Assembly (NCBI RefSeq): GCF_011752975.1
Contig: NZ_VWWP01000003.1
Coordinates: forward strand, 248,001-312,000
DNA length: 64,000 bases
Reading direction: 5' to 3'
Source: Chryseobacterium sp. Tr-659
GTDB taxonomy: Bacteria; Bacteroidota; Bacteroidia; Flavobacteriales; Weeksellaceae
The notes below the pieces were generated by a model. It did no database searches. It was given only the letters and a program-made list of their open reading frames with translations, and was not told the DNA's origin. The translations under genes were made by a program, and so were the position numbers. Positions 26,879 through 34,602 of this stretch are shown one piece after another. How positions within the stretch are numbered: the stretch's first letter is position 1; each line of letters opens with the position of its first letter.

Positions 26879-27310
26879 ATGGATTTTTACAACATTTTGC
26901 TTAATGCCCACAAAGGATTCGGGTATCTTGAGCTTCTTTTGGTTGCATTATTTATCATTGCACTTCTGGCTACCATGTTCGGTTTCAGTGGAAAAGTGAA
27001 CAAGTTTTTAAAGAAAACAACTTTATTTACAATGATCTTCTTCCACGTTCAGTTTTTACTGGGTATCATTATGCTGATCACCACTTTCAGCAGAGGATTG
27101 AATATGGGTGAAGTAATGAAAAATGCAGCATTGAGATTTCAATATGTTGAACATCCATTTTCAATGCTTATTGCAGCTGTGTTGATGACTATTGTCAACA
27201 AAAAGGTAAAGTCCAATGATACCATCTCTTTGGGAGTAGTTTTCATGGGATTGATCGCAGTAGGTTTATTTGCATTTGCATTCCCTTGGACAAGAGTGTT
27301 CGGGGCTTAA
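26879..27310 (+). CDS. Four-helix membrane protein, cytochrome-b-like family, function unknown
   Basis: The 143-residue protein has four predicted membrane helices (about 16-35, 48-70, 94-108, 116-138). Histidines occur at positions 11 (AHKGFGYLEL), 56 (FFHVQFLLG) and 92 (EHPFSML), next to or in the helices. This layout resembles small Bacteroidota proteins often annotated as cytochrome b-like; heme binding is an inference, not shown. It lies upstream of asd (74-base gap) with its own -7 box. No partner redox protein is nearby. Confidence 0.75.
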   Translation: MDFYNILLNAHKGFGYLELLLVALFIIALLATMFGFSGKVNKFLKKTTLFTMIFFHVQFLLGIIMLITTFSRGLNMGEVMKNAALRFQYVEHPFSMLIAAVLMTIVNKKVKSNDTISLGVVFMGLIAVGLFAFAFPWTRVFGA

Positions 27311-27384
27311 AACCAGAAAAAGAAATTATACATTATGCGTTATAATTTATAAATAGTTTAATCTTAAATATTTTAATTAAATCA

Positions 27385-28377
27385 ATGAAAGTAGCTGTAG
27401 TAGGTTCAACAGGAATGGTTGGACAAGTTATGCTTAAAGTTTTGGAGGAGAGAAACTTCCCTGTAACAGAATTAATCCCGGTAGCATCCGAAAAATCTGT
27501 AGGTAAAAAGGTGAAGTATAAACAGAAGGAATTTACGATTGTAAGCATGAAGGACGCTATAGCTGCCAAACCGGATATTGCCATCTTTTCTGCCGGAGGT
27601 TCTACCTCTCTTGAATTCGCACCATTATTTGCGGAAGCAGGAACAACAGTAATAGACAATTCTTCTGCATGGAGAATGGATCCTGATAAAAAATTAGTAG
27701 TTCCTGAAATCAATGCAGATGTATTGACTAAAGAAGACAAGATCATTGCAAATCCGAATTGTTCTACCATTCAGTTGGTCATGGTTTTAGGGCCATTGAA
27801 CAAGAAATATGATTTAAAAAGAGTAATTGTTTCTACTTACCAGTCTGTAACAGGAACTGGTAAAGCTGCTGTGGACCAGCTAAACGGAGAAATCAGCGGA
27901 AATGATGATATTGCAAAAGTATATCCTTACCAGATCTTTAAAAATGCATTGCCACACTGTGATGTTTTTGCTGATGATGATTACACGAAAGAAGAAATCA
28001 AACTAATGAAGGAACCTAAGAAAATTTTAGGTGACGATACCTTTAATCTGACGGCAACTGCAGTAAGAGTTCCGGTTCAGGGAGGACATTCTGAAAGTGT
28101 AAATATCGAATTCGAAAATGAATTTGAACTGGATGAAGTAAGAAAAATTTTATCTGAAACACCAGGCGTAATCGTAATGGACGATGTGAAAAACAACCAC
28201 TACCCGATGCCTTTATATTCAGAAGGAAAAGATGAGGTCTTTGTAGGAAGAATAAGACGGGATCTGTCGCAGCCCAAAACGCTCAACCTTTGGATCGTAG
28301 CAGACAACCTGAGGAAAGGAGCAGCAACAAACGCTGTACAAATTGCAGAATACCTTGTAGCAAACAACTTAGTATAA
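27385..28377 (+). CDS. asd: Aspartate-semialdehyde dehydrogenase
   Basis: Asd reduces aspartyl phosphate to aspartate semialdehyde, the branch point toward lysine, diaminopimelate, threonine and methionine. The 330-residue protein has the NADP-binding start VAVVGSTGMVGQVML, SAGGSTS, DNSSAWRM, and the active-site cysteine at about residue 126 in IANPNCSTIQ. The C-terminal VRVPVQGGHSESV segment contains the catalytic histidine region. Length is typical of the bacterial enzyme. It is followed by a terminator and a cation efflux gene. Confidence 0.97.
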   Translation: MKVAVVGSTGMVGQVMLKVLEERNFPVTELIPVASEKSVGKKVKYKQKEFTIVSMKDAIAAKPDIAIFSAGGSTSLEFAPLFAEAGTTVIDNSSAWRMDPDKKLVVPEINADVLTKEDKIIANPNCSTIQLVMVLGPLNKKYDLKRVIVSTYQSVTGTGKAAVDQLNGEISGNDDIAKVYPYQIFKNALPHCDVFADDDYTKEEIKLMKEPKKILGDDTFNLTATAVRVPVQGGHSESVNIEFENEFELDEVRKILSETPGVIVMDDVKNNHYPMPLYSEGKDEVFVGRIRRDLSQPKTLNLWIVADNLRKGAATNAVQIAEYLVANNLV

Positions 28378-28390
28378 ACTAACAAAATAA

Positions 28391-28422
28391 AAAAGAGTCT
28401 CAAAATTGAGATTCTTTTTTTT
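28391..28422 (+). terminator. Rho-independent terminator
   Basis: AAAAGAGTCTCAA pairs with TTGAGATTCTTTT (one G-T pair) and leads into Ts, 14 bases after asd. Confidence 0.8.
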
Positions 28423-28435
28423 ATCAAACACCCAT

Positions 28436-29434
28436 ATGAATACCCAGAAAAATACCCATAAAGATAAAATAGGCTTTCAAAGACTCATTGCTGCATTTGG
28501 AATTATCCTTTTTGTTGGAAAGATTATTGCCTGGAAACTCACCAATTCCGATGCCGTTTTCTCAGATGCGATGGAAAGTATCGTGAATGTAATCAGTGCG
28601 TTTATGGGGCTTTATTCACTTCACCTCGCTGCCAAACCAAAAGATGAAGATCATCCTTACGGCCACGGAAAAGTAGAATTTGTCACTTCCGGAATTGAAG
28701 GAGCCCTGATCGCTATTGCCGGTATTATGATCATCTATGAAGGAGTTCACAGTCTTATTGTAGGAAAAACACTAAGTAAAATCGATCTGGGAATATGGAT
28801 AATTGCCGCAACAGCAATTATTAATTATCTGCTGGGATATATTTCAATAAAAAAAGGGGAAAAAGAAAACTCTCTCGTCCTTATTTCATCAGGAAAACAC
28901 TTACAGTCGGATACCATTACAACACTTGGAGTTGTAGGAAGTTTAATCATTGTTTACTTCACTAAAATCTATTGGCTGGATTCTGTGGTGGCACTTACAT
29001 TTGGGCTTTATATCATATTTGTAGGTTATAAAATCGTTCGTAAATCTCTAAGCGGTATTATGGATGAGCAGGATCCTGAAATATTAAATCAGGTCATTAG
29101 AATTCTTGAAGAAAACAGACATATAGAATGGATAGATGTACATAATATGAAGATCCAGCAATTTGGTTCTTCCCTTCATATTGATGCTCATATTACACTT
29201 CCGTGGTATTATGACCTTCGTGATGCTCATGCGGAAATGGAAAAAGTAATTATTCTTCTTGCTCAAAATATCAAACGAAGTATTGAGTTCAATTTTCACA
29301 TGGATGATTGTAAACCGATCTCATGCCCGGTCTGCCAGATCAAGGAATGCCCTGTGCGTGAAAAGGATTTCATCAAACGGGTAGAATGGACTCCGGAAAA
29401 TGTCACCAGCGTGGATAAGCATACTGCACAATAA
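28436..29434 (+). CDS. Cation diffusion facilitator (CDF) family transporter
   Basis: From ATG 28436 the product is 332 residues. An earlier in-frame start (28406) lies inside the asd terminator and is unlikely. CDF proteins export divalent metals such as Zn, Fe or Mn in exchange for protons. Visible are about six membrane helices, the motif SDAMESIVN in helix 2, HPYGHGKVEF in the following loop, LQSDTITTLG in helix 5, and a cytoplasmic C-terminal domain with conserved histidines (VHNMKI, HIDAHITLP). The very C-terminus adds a cysteine-rich element, SCPVCQIKECPV, absent from the basic family and possibly a metal sensor. Metal specificity is not predictable. Confidence 0.92.
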   Translation: MNTQKNTHKDKIGFQRLIAAFGIILFVGKIIAWKLTNSDAVFSDAMESIVNVISAFMGLYSLHLAAKPKDEDHPYGHGKVEFVTSGIEGALIAIAGIMIIYEGVHSLIVGKTLSKIDLGIWIIAATAIINYLLGYISIKKGEKENSLVLISSGKHLQSDTITTLGVVGSLIIVYFTKIYWLDSVVALTFGLYIIFVGYKIVRKSLSGIMDEQDPEILNQVIRILEENRHIEWIDVHNMKIQQFGSSLHIDAHITLPWYYDLRDAHAEMEKVIILLAQNIKRSIEFNFHMDDCKPISCPVCQIKECPVREKDFIKRVEWTPENVTSVDKHTAQ

Positions 29435-29472
29435 GCTATAAAGCATGGATAAAATGCTGTGACTTTGCTTTC

Positions 29473-29919
29473 TCAGCTTACTTCGCCTTCTTTATGCATC
29501 ATCTGTTTTCTGTAATAAAACATCGGCACAATCAGAAGTATAATCAAAGGCTGAATCACAAACCTTCTCATATAAAAGGAAAAAAGATAGCCTATCTCAA
29601 ATTTATTAGAAATACAATATAGATAGATCGGAAAAGAAATAGCAAAAACGATCACCATCATAATCGCACCCTGTAATGTCCATTGTTTGTTTTTAAATAA
29701 ACCATAAATAATCAGGCAGGAAAACACCAGATTTAAAATAAATCTGAATAAATGTCCTGCAACCAGCCTTCCCCATTCAAATGCCGGAAATGTAATATTC
29801 TTGTTGGCTTCGTGAAAATAATCAAGAAAGGGGTCATAAAATAATGTCCCTTCCAGAACCCGCACACAAACCAATCCTAAGATTCCTGCAATAATCAATA
29901 GCCAATTAAGAGTTTTCAT
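29473..29919 (-). CDS. Exosortase F system-associated membrane protein
   Basis: The 148-residue protein has about four membrane helices. It begins with MKTLNWLLIIAGILGLV, has conserved-looking DPFLDYFHEAN and FPAFEWGRLVAGH segments between helices 1 and 2, and ends in a short charged tail. Position and pattern match the small protein family that accompanies XrtF in Flavobacteriia. Its start overlaps the end of the xrtF reading frame by 14 bases, which implies translational coupling. Biochemical function is unknown. It converges with the cation transporter gene, with only 38 bases between stops. Confidence 0.85.
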   Translation of the reverse strand: MKTLNWLLIIAGILGLVCVRVLEGTLFYDPFLDYFHEANKNITFPAFEWGRLVAGHLFRFILNLVFSCLIIYGLFKNKQWTLQGAIMMVIVFAISFPIYLYCISNKFEIGYLFSFYMRRFVIQPLIILLIVPMFYYRKQMMHKEGEVS

Positions 29920-30436
29920 GTTTTAAAGCAAAAAATTTAATCCAAACTAACCAAAGTACAACCACGGTTCCATAGATAATGGCAGGGAAAATAAAATCAT
30001 GGAACATTTTACCATATTCTTTATGATCAACAACCACGATATTCAATCCTATAATTCTAAGAAGATTCATAATATAAAGTAAAACCAGCCCTGCACCCAC
30101 AAAGAAAAAGGTCTTTACCCCTTTATAAAAAGCAAAGATAAAAGAGACAAACAGAATAACCACAGAAACGGCATTACATCCCTCCACCATTCTCGTCACA
30201 TAATGATTCTTTACATAAAACCAAACCTGTTCATTCTTTATATCATCATAAAGTTCCGTTGGATAACCAATCGTATTTTGTATGGCACTAACCTGATTAG
30301 CGATCATTCTTGAAAAAGGATCCAATCCGAAAGCCTTACCATTATTCAGATAAAACTGATAAGCAAAAAGCAAAACCAGATAAATGACTATGAAGCGTAA
30401 TAAAATACCTAAAACAGGTTTAAAGTCTTTTAACAT
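29906..30436 (-). CDS. xrtF: Exosortase family protein XrtF
   Basis: Exosortases are membrane cysteine transpeptidase-like enzymes that process proteins with a C-terminal sorting tripartite signal. The start chosen is ATG 30436 (176 residues); the longer frame to 30508 adds a non-conserved leader. The catalytic triad of the exosortase/archaeosortase family is visible: Cys87 in VEGCNAVSV, Arg127 in NLLRI, and His146 in FHDFIFP, each in or next to membrane helices. The protein is short compared with proteobacterial EpsH-type exosortases, as expected for XrtF. Its substrate is not known, and no polysaccharide gene cluster is adjacent. Confidence 0.9.
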   Translation of the reverse strand: MLKDFKPVLGILLRFIVIYLVLLFAYQFYLNNGKAFGLDPFSRMIANQVSAIQNTIGYPTELYDDIKNEQVWFYVKNHYVTRMVEGCNAVSVVILFVSFIFAFYKGVKTFFFVGAGLVLLYIMNLLRIIGLNIVVVDHKEYGKMFHDFIFPAIIYGTVVVLWLVWIKFFALKHENS

Positions 30437-30655
30437 ACTACAAAGATAAAAATTAGGAGGTAATATCCTGAATTCTAAGTTACAAATAGAATCATTACAT
30501 TTCACCAATAAATGATAAATTATGATTCTTTTTTATTCTAGCATATTCTAAAAATAAAAGACACCGTTTTTTATATCGAAAAACTTCTCCCATCTCTGGA
30601 TCTGATCCCAATTTTAAAAACAATGACATTGTATTTCTAACTCACGCTAAATTAG

Positions 30656-30663
30656 TATATTTG
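30656..30663 (+). promoter_or_regulatory. Putative -7 promoter box of the kinase/RapZ-C/transferase operon
   Basis: TATATTTG matches TAnnTTTG and ends 10 bases before the ATG at 30674. A TTG at 30629 may be a distant -33 element. The 237-base gap shared with the divergent xrtF gene holds nothing else recognisable. Confidence 0.55.
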
Positions 30664-30673
30664 TTTCCATATT

Positions 30674-31693
30674 ATGACTTCTGAAAACGCAAAACGATTT
30701 TTTGAAAACCATCTGGGAAAAAAATCTTCTGAATTTGTCACATTAGCTCAAAGTGGCTCTGCGAGGGTAAATTTTGTGGCCACTACCAGTACCGGGAAAT
30801 ACATCATCACTTACAACGAAAATATTCCGGAAAACGAAAGTTTCCTTTATTATTCTGAAGTATTTTCTGCTTTACATCTTAACACGCCCCAGATTTTTGC
30901 TATTTCGGAGGACAGAAAAATGTATGTCCAGGAGTTTTTGGGAGAAAATACCCTTTCAGAAATCATCACAAAAGAAGAATTATCTCCTGATGTAAAAGCA
31001 TTGGTGAAACAGACACTCCAAAAACTTTTTTTACTGCAAATTCAGACTCAGGGAAAAATAGACTTCTCTAAAACCTTTGAATATGAAAGCTATGATGAAC
31101 TTCCGGTAATTCATGATCTTTATTATTTCAAAAATTTCATTGCTGATGTTCTTGAGCTTGAATATAACAAGTCTACCCTTTTAAAAGAATTCAAGCAAAT
31201 TGCTGTATTAATTGAAAATCTTGAGCCCAAAGGAATCATGATCCGAGATTTTCAGGCAAGAAATATTATGGTGAATGATCAAAACGAAGTATCATTCATC
31301 GATTATCAGTCTGCAATGAAAGGACCTCTGATGTATGATGTCATATCTTTTCTTTTCCAGGCTAAAGCTAATTTCCCGAAAGACTTTAAAAATGAAATGC
31401 TGGAATTTTATATTCAGCAATTTGACCAGTCTGAAACCAGAGCTCAGCTAAAAGAGTCTGTTATGCCGATTCAGATGATGAGATTTCTTCAGGTTTTGGG
31501 AGCTTACGGATTCAGAGGTCTGATTCAGAGAAAACAACATTTTATATCGAGCCTGCAAATGGGAATTCAGAACATTACAGAGTTTGCATCTTCATGGAAT
31601 CTGATGAAGGATTATCCGGAGCTGGAAAAGGTAATTCACCAACTCAGTCTTAAAGAAACCCGATTGAAAATTGATACAATACTGAATCATTAA
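30674..31693 (+). CDS. APH-family phosphotransferase, probable AmgK-like amino-sugar anomeric kinase
   Basis: The 339-residue protein has the aminoglycoside phosphotransferase (protein-kinase-like) fold. The catalytic loop is seen as MIRDFQARNIMV and the metal-binding segment as SFIDYQSAMKGPLMYDVISF. AmgK of Pseudomonas, which phosphorylates N-acetylmuramate and GlcNAc at C1 in peptidoglycan recycling, is of similar length and has the same RD...RN and D(Y/F)Q..GP..YD pattern. The MurU-like nucleotidyltransferase two genes on supports this assignment over antibiotic resistance. The enzyme should be cytoplasmic. Substrate is inferred from context and not proven. Confidence 0.8.
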   Translation: MTSENAKRFFENHLGKKSSEFVTLAQSGSARVNFVATTSTGKYIITYNENIPENESFLYYSEVFSALHLNTPQIFAISEDRKMYVQEFLGENTLSEIITKEELSPDVKALVKQTLQKLFLLQIQTQGKIDFSKTFEYESYDELPVIHDLYYFKNFIADVLELEYNKSTLLKEFKQIAVLIENLEPKGIMIRDFQARNIMVNDQNEVSFIDYQSAMKGPLMYDVISFLFQAKANFPKDFKNEMLEFYIQQFDQSETRAQLKESVMPIQMMRFLQVLGAYGFRGLIQRKQHFISSLQMGIQNITEFASSWNLMKDYPELEKVIHQLSLKETRLKIDTILNH

Positions 31694-31783
31694 ATTTTGA
31701 ATTTGCTCGGGCTTACATTGGTCAAAATCTTAACTTACCTTAAAACAAAATGAACCTTAATGGTTTAAAAATAAAAAAAGAAT

Positions 31784-32200
31784 ATGCTACACATTGAGAT
31801 ACACAGTTTTTCTTACAAGAAAGGAGGAATTCCAAAAGATAATTCAGGGAACGGCGGAGGTTTCGCTTTTGACTGCAGAGGAATTTTAAATCCCGGAAGA
31901 ATTGAAGAATATAAAAGCCAGACCGGAAATGATATCGGAGTACAAGAATATCTGGAAACAAAAACTGATATGCCTCAATTCCTGGAGCTCGTAAAATCTA
32001 TTGTTTCTATCAATATAGACAATTATCTGGACAGAGGATTTGAGCATCTGCAAATCAATTTCGGATGCACGGGGGGCCAGCACAGATCGGTATATTCTGC
32101 TATAAAAATTGCTGAGTTCATCAAAAAAAAGTATCCTGAAGGAACACAAGTAAGCCTTCATCACGATGAACAGCCACAACTGAACATAAGCAATCCATAA
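31784..32200 (+). CDS. Stand-alone RapZ C-terminal domain protein
   Basis: The 138-residue protein corresponds to the C-terminal domain of RapZ (YvcJ), without the N-terminal P-loop NTPase half. Diagnostic sequences are FDCRGILNPGR near residue 28, a GNDIGVQEYLE segment, and the signature FGCTGGQHRSVYSA near residue 90, followed by the EFIKKKYP helix. In E. coli the RapZ C-terminal domain binds glucosamine-6-phosphate and the small RNAs GlmY/GlmZ and so controls GlmS. Here it lies between an AmgK-like kinase and a MurU-like transferase, 90 and 70 bases away, which suggests a ligand-sensing or regulatory role in amino-sugar use. That role is inference. Confidence 0.85.
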   Translation: MLHIEIHSFSYKKGGIPKDNSGNGGGFAFDCRGILNPGRIEEYKSQTGNDIGVQEYLETKTDMPQFLELVKSIVSINIDNYLDRGFEHLQINFGCTGGQHRSVYSAIKIAEFIKKKYPEGTQVSLHHDEQPQLNISNP

Positions 32201-32270
32201 TGAGCAATAAGTAATATTTTTACTTAATGCCTGTTTATCAAATTATTCATCACGTATTATTCATACTATC

Positions 32271-32984
32271 ATGAAAGCTTTAATTTTCGCAGCAGGAAAG
32301 GGAACCAGACTCAAACCTTTTACAGATCATCATCCAAAAGCATTAGCTAAAGTAAATGATATCCCTTTATTGGAGAGAAATATCAATTATCTGAAAAGTT
32401 TCGGAATAAAAGATTTTGTTATCAATATTCATCATTTTGGAGATCAGATTGTTGACTTCTTAAATAAAAATAATCATTTCGGATGTAAGATTGAAATATC
32501 TGATGAAACCAATGAACTCCTTGAAACCGGGGGCGGCCTGGTTTTTGCAAGAAAATTTCTTGATCACGGAGAAGATTTTTTAATCATGAACGCTGATATT
32601 TTAACTGATCTGAACATCAATACATTAGTAGAATATCATAAAAAGATAAAAGATTTTGCTACTTTAGCAGTTTCGGACAGAGAAAGTTCGAGAAAACTCC
32701 TTTTCAATGATGATATGGTTTTGAGAGGCTGGCTGAACGTACAGACAGGTGAGCAGCGGCTTGCGGAATTCAACAAAGGCTTCAGGGCACTTGCCTTCAG
32801 CGGAATTCACTGCATCAATCCTGTTATCTTTGAAAAAATAAAAAGAAAAGGCAAATTTTCTGTTATGGAAGAGTATCTCGACCTGATGCAGACTGAGCAT
32901 ATTCATGGTTTTGTACATGACAGCATCCTTATCGATGTGGGCAGACCGGAATCTGTAACAGAAGCCGAAAAACATTTTAAATAA
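32271..32984 (+). CDS. NTP-transferase family nucleotidyltransferase, probable MurU-like
   Basis: The 237-residue protein begins with the sugar nucleotidyltransferase loop FAAGKGTRLKPFTDHHPKAL. It continues with LLERNINYLKSFGI, NIHHFGDQIVDFL, LETGGGLV and MNADIL, the last carrying a metal-binding aspartate. MurU (N-acetylmuramate 1-phosphate uridylyltransferase) and the related mannose- and glucose-1-phosphate transferases share these features; MurU is about 225 residues. Together with the upstream AmgK-like kinase it could convert recycled MurNAc or GlcNAc to UDP-sugars and bypass fosfomycin-sensitive MurA. It ends 8 bases before the LOG-family gene. Confidence 0.85.
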   Translation: MKALIFAAGKGTRLKPFTDHHPKALAKVNDIPLLERNINYLKSFGIKDFVINIHHFGDQIVDFLNKNNHFGCKIEISDETNELLETGGGLVFARKFLDHGEDFLIMNADILTDLNINTLVEYHKKIKDFATLAVSDRESSRKLLFNDDMVLRGWLNVQTGEQRLAEFNKGFRALAFSGIHCINPVIFEKIKRKGKFSVMEEYLDLMQTEHIHGFVHDSILIDVGRPESVTEAEKHFK

Positions 32985-32992
32985 ATTTTGCA

Positions 32993-33745
32993 ATGGAAAT
33001 TGATGGAACCAGAGATGAAAGTTTAGTAAATCCGGAATTTGATGTTAATGAAACAAAGCTTCACAACAGTTTAAGACAAAAGACCTGGGACGAAACGATT
33101 ACCAAAGACAGCTGGATGGTATTCAAAATCATGGCTGAATTTGTAGATGGCTATGAAAAACTGGCTAAGATTGGGCCCTGTGTTTCTATATTTGGTTCTG
33201 CACGTCTTAAACCGGAAAACAAATACTATGAAATGGCGGTAGAAATCGCTGAGAAAATCACAAAACTAGGTTTCGGAATTATTACCGGCGGTGGCCCGGG
33301 AATTATGGAAGCCGGAAATAAAGGAGCTTTCAATGCGAAAGGAAGATCTATTGGTCTCAATATTGACCTTCCGTTTGAACAGCACTTCAATCCTTACATC
33401 AATAAATCTTATTCCATGAATTTTGATTACTTTTTCGTGAGAAAAGTAATGTTTGTAAAATACTCTCAGGGCTTTGTTGTAATGCCGGGAGGTTTCGGAA
33501 CTCTGGATGAGCTCACTGAGGCGCTTACCCTGATTCAGACCAATAAAATTGGTAAATTTCCCATCGTTTTGGTAGGAAGTGAATTCTGGGGGGGATTATT
33601 GGATTGGTTCAAAGCAACACTGCTAAAAGACGGCATGATTGCTGAAGATGATCTTGATCTTTATCGTGTGGTAGATACGGCTGATGAGGCCGTAGCACAT
33701 ATTAAAGCTTTTTATGATAAGTATTCTGTGAATGTTAATTTTTAA
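32993..33745 (+). CDS. LOG/TIGR00730 family Rossmann-fold protein (nucleotide phosphoribohydrolase-like)
   Basis: The 250-residue protein belongs to the LOG family, known as cytokinin riboside 5'-monophosphate phosphoribohydrolases in plants and actinobacteria and as nucleotide 5'-monophosphate nucleosidases in others. The signatures are complete: SIFGSARL, ITGGGPGIMEAGNKGA near residue 97, and VMPGGFGTLDELTEAL near residue 163. It carries an extra N-terminal ~60 residues (ETKLHNSLRQKTWDETITK) that is characteristic of the long bacterial form. The preceding gene ends eight bases upstream, so it is very probably co-transcribed with the MurU-like gene, although a functional link is not evident. 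Confidence 0.9.
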   Translation: MEIDGTRDESLVNPEFDVNETKLHNSLRQKTWDETITKDSWMVFKIMAEFVDGYEKLAKIGPCVSIFGSARLKPENKYYEMAVEIAEKITKLGFGIITGGGPGIMEAGNKGAFNAKGRSIGLNIDLPFEQHFNPYINKSYSMNFDYFFVRKVMFVKYSQGFVVMPGGFGTLDELTEALTLIQTNKIGKFPIVLVGSEFWGGLLDWFKATLLKDGMIAEDDLDLYRVVDTADEAVAHIKAFYDKYSVNVNF

Positions 33746-33803
33746 TTGGCATATTATTTGTGACTTATAACTAGCAAGTATGATTGTAAATCTATTAATT
33801 AAG

Positions 33804-34274
33804 ATGAAAAAACTTTTATATATATCAGGAATTTTAACATTTTTTGTGTTAATGAGTTTTATGTATGTAGACTTTTTCTCTTCAATGACCAAAGTGGACT
33901 ATATTGATGGAAGCAAGACATTGAAGTTTACCACAAAAATGAATACAAGCCATATCTCTGACGCTATTAAAATTAACCCTAATACGGCCGGATTTGAAGC
34001 AGAGGTAAAAAAATATGTGAATAATAATTTTGATGTATTTGTTAATGGAGCTCCCAAAACGATAACCTTCACAGGAAGTCAGGTCAGTGGAGAAACGGTA
34101 TGGGTGTATTTTGAAACCGGAGGTGTTTCAGATATCAACACCTTAAAGATTAAAAATACCATCCTTTTAAGCGCTTTTCCTAAGCAAATCAACTTGGTTA
34201 GTATTGCTTACAAAGGCAGCCAGAAAATGATGAATTTCCAAAGAGGAAAAGAAGTGAACGAGGTTTCCTTTTAA
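33804..34274 (+). CDS. DUF6702 family exported protein
   Basis: From ATG 33804 the product is 156 residues; an in-frame start at 33780 adds eight residues before the signal sequence. An N-terminal hydrophobic segment (KKLLYISGILTFFVLMSF) acts as signal peptide or anchor. The mature part, with SMTKVDYIDGSKTLKFTTKM and VWVYFETGGV, matches the DUF6702 pattern of flavobacterial periplasmic proteins, often found near M1 peptidase genes, though none is present here. It is the last gene before a terminator. Function unknown. Confidence 0.75.
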   Translation: MKKLLYISGILTFFVLMSFMYVDFFSSMTKVDYIDGSKTLKFTTKMNTSHISDAIKINPNTAGFEAEVKKYVNNNFDVFVNGAPKTITFTGSQVSGETVWVYFETGGVSDINTLKIKNTILLSAFPKQINLVSIAYKGSQKMMNFQRGKEVNEVSF

Positions 34275-34306
34275 AAAAGAATTAGATTTAACCATTATAA
34301 AATGGG

Positions 34307-34342
34307 TACCCTGAAGAGTTAAACTTTTTAGGGTATTTTTTT
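34307..34342 (+). terminator. Rho-independent terminator
   Basis: TACCCT / AGGGTA stem, extendable by a second short helix, with seven Ts, after the DUF6702 gene. The following ~180 bases to 34520 are AT-rich and hold nothing I can recognise. Confidence 0.75.
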
Positions 34343-34520
34343 ATCATTAATCATTTTAAAGACAATAAAAAATACCTGAAAAGCAAATGTCATTAGACAC
34401 ATCAAGCTAATAAAACATTGTAATGCTTTTCCTAGATTCATGTAAAAAATGATCTCTTCTATATTTATCATACTCTTGATAAACAACATTTATTTCAAAT
34501 TCACAGCTCTATTATAAAAT

Positions 34521-34556
34521 AAAAACCAGGCAGCCTATGAGGACTGCCTGGTTTTG
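34521..34556 (-). terminator. Strong terminator for the DUF5689 / TonB receptor unit
   Basis: AAAACCAGGCAG pairs with CTGCCTGGTTTT around a 10-base loop. A-rich sequence on the plus strand gives a T tract on the minus strand, fitting the minus-strand gene ending at 34603; it may act in both directions. Confidence 0.85.
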
Positions 34557-34602
34557 TTTAAATTATAGTAAGAAAATACTATCTATAAAATTATAATGAG
34601 TA

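Noticed and set aside
30674..31693. Aminoglycoside-resistance gene
   Set aside because: The APH fold is present, but the adjacent RapZ-C and MurU-like genes and the AmgK-like length favour a housekeeping sugar kinase.
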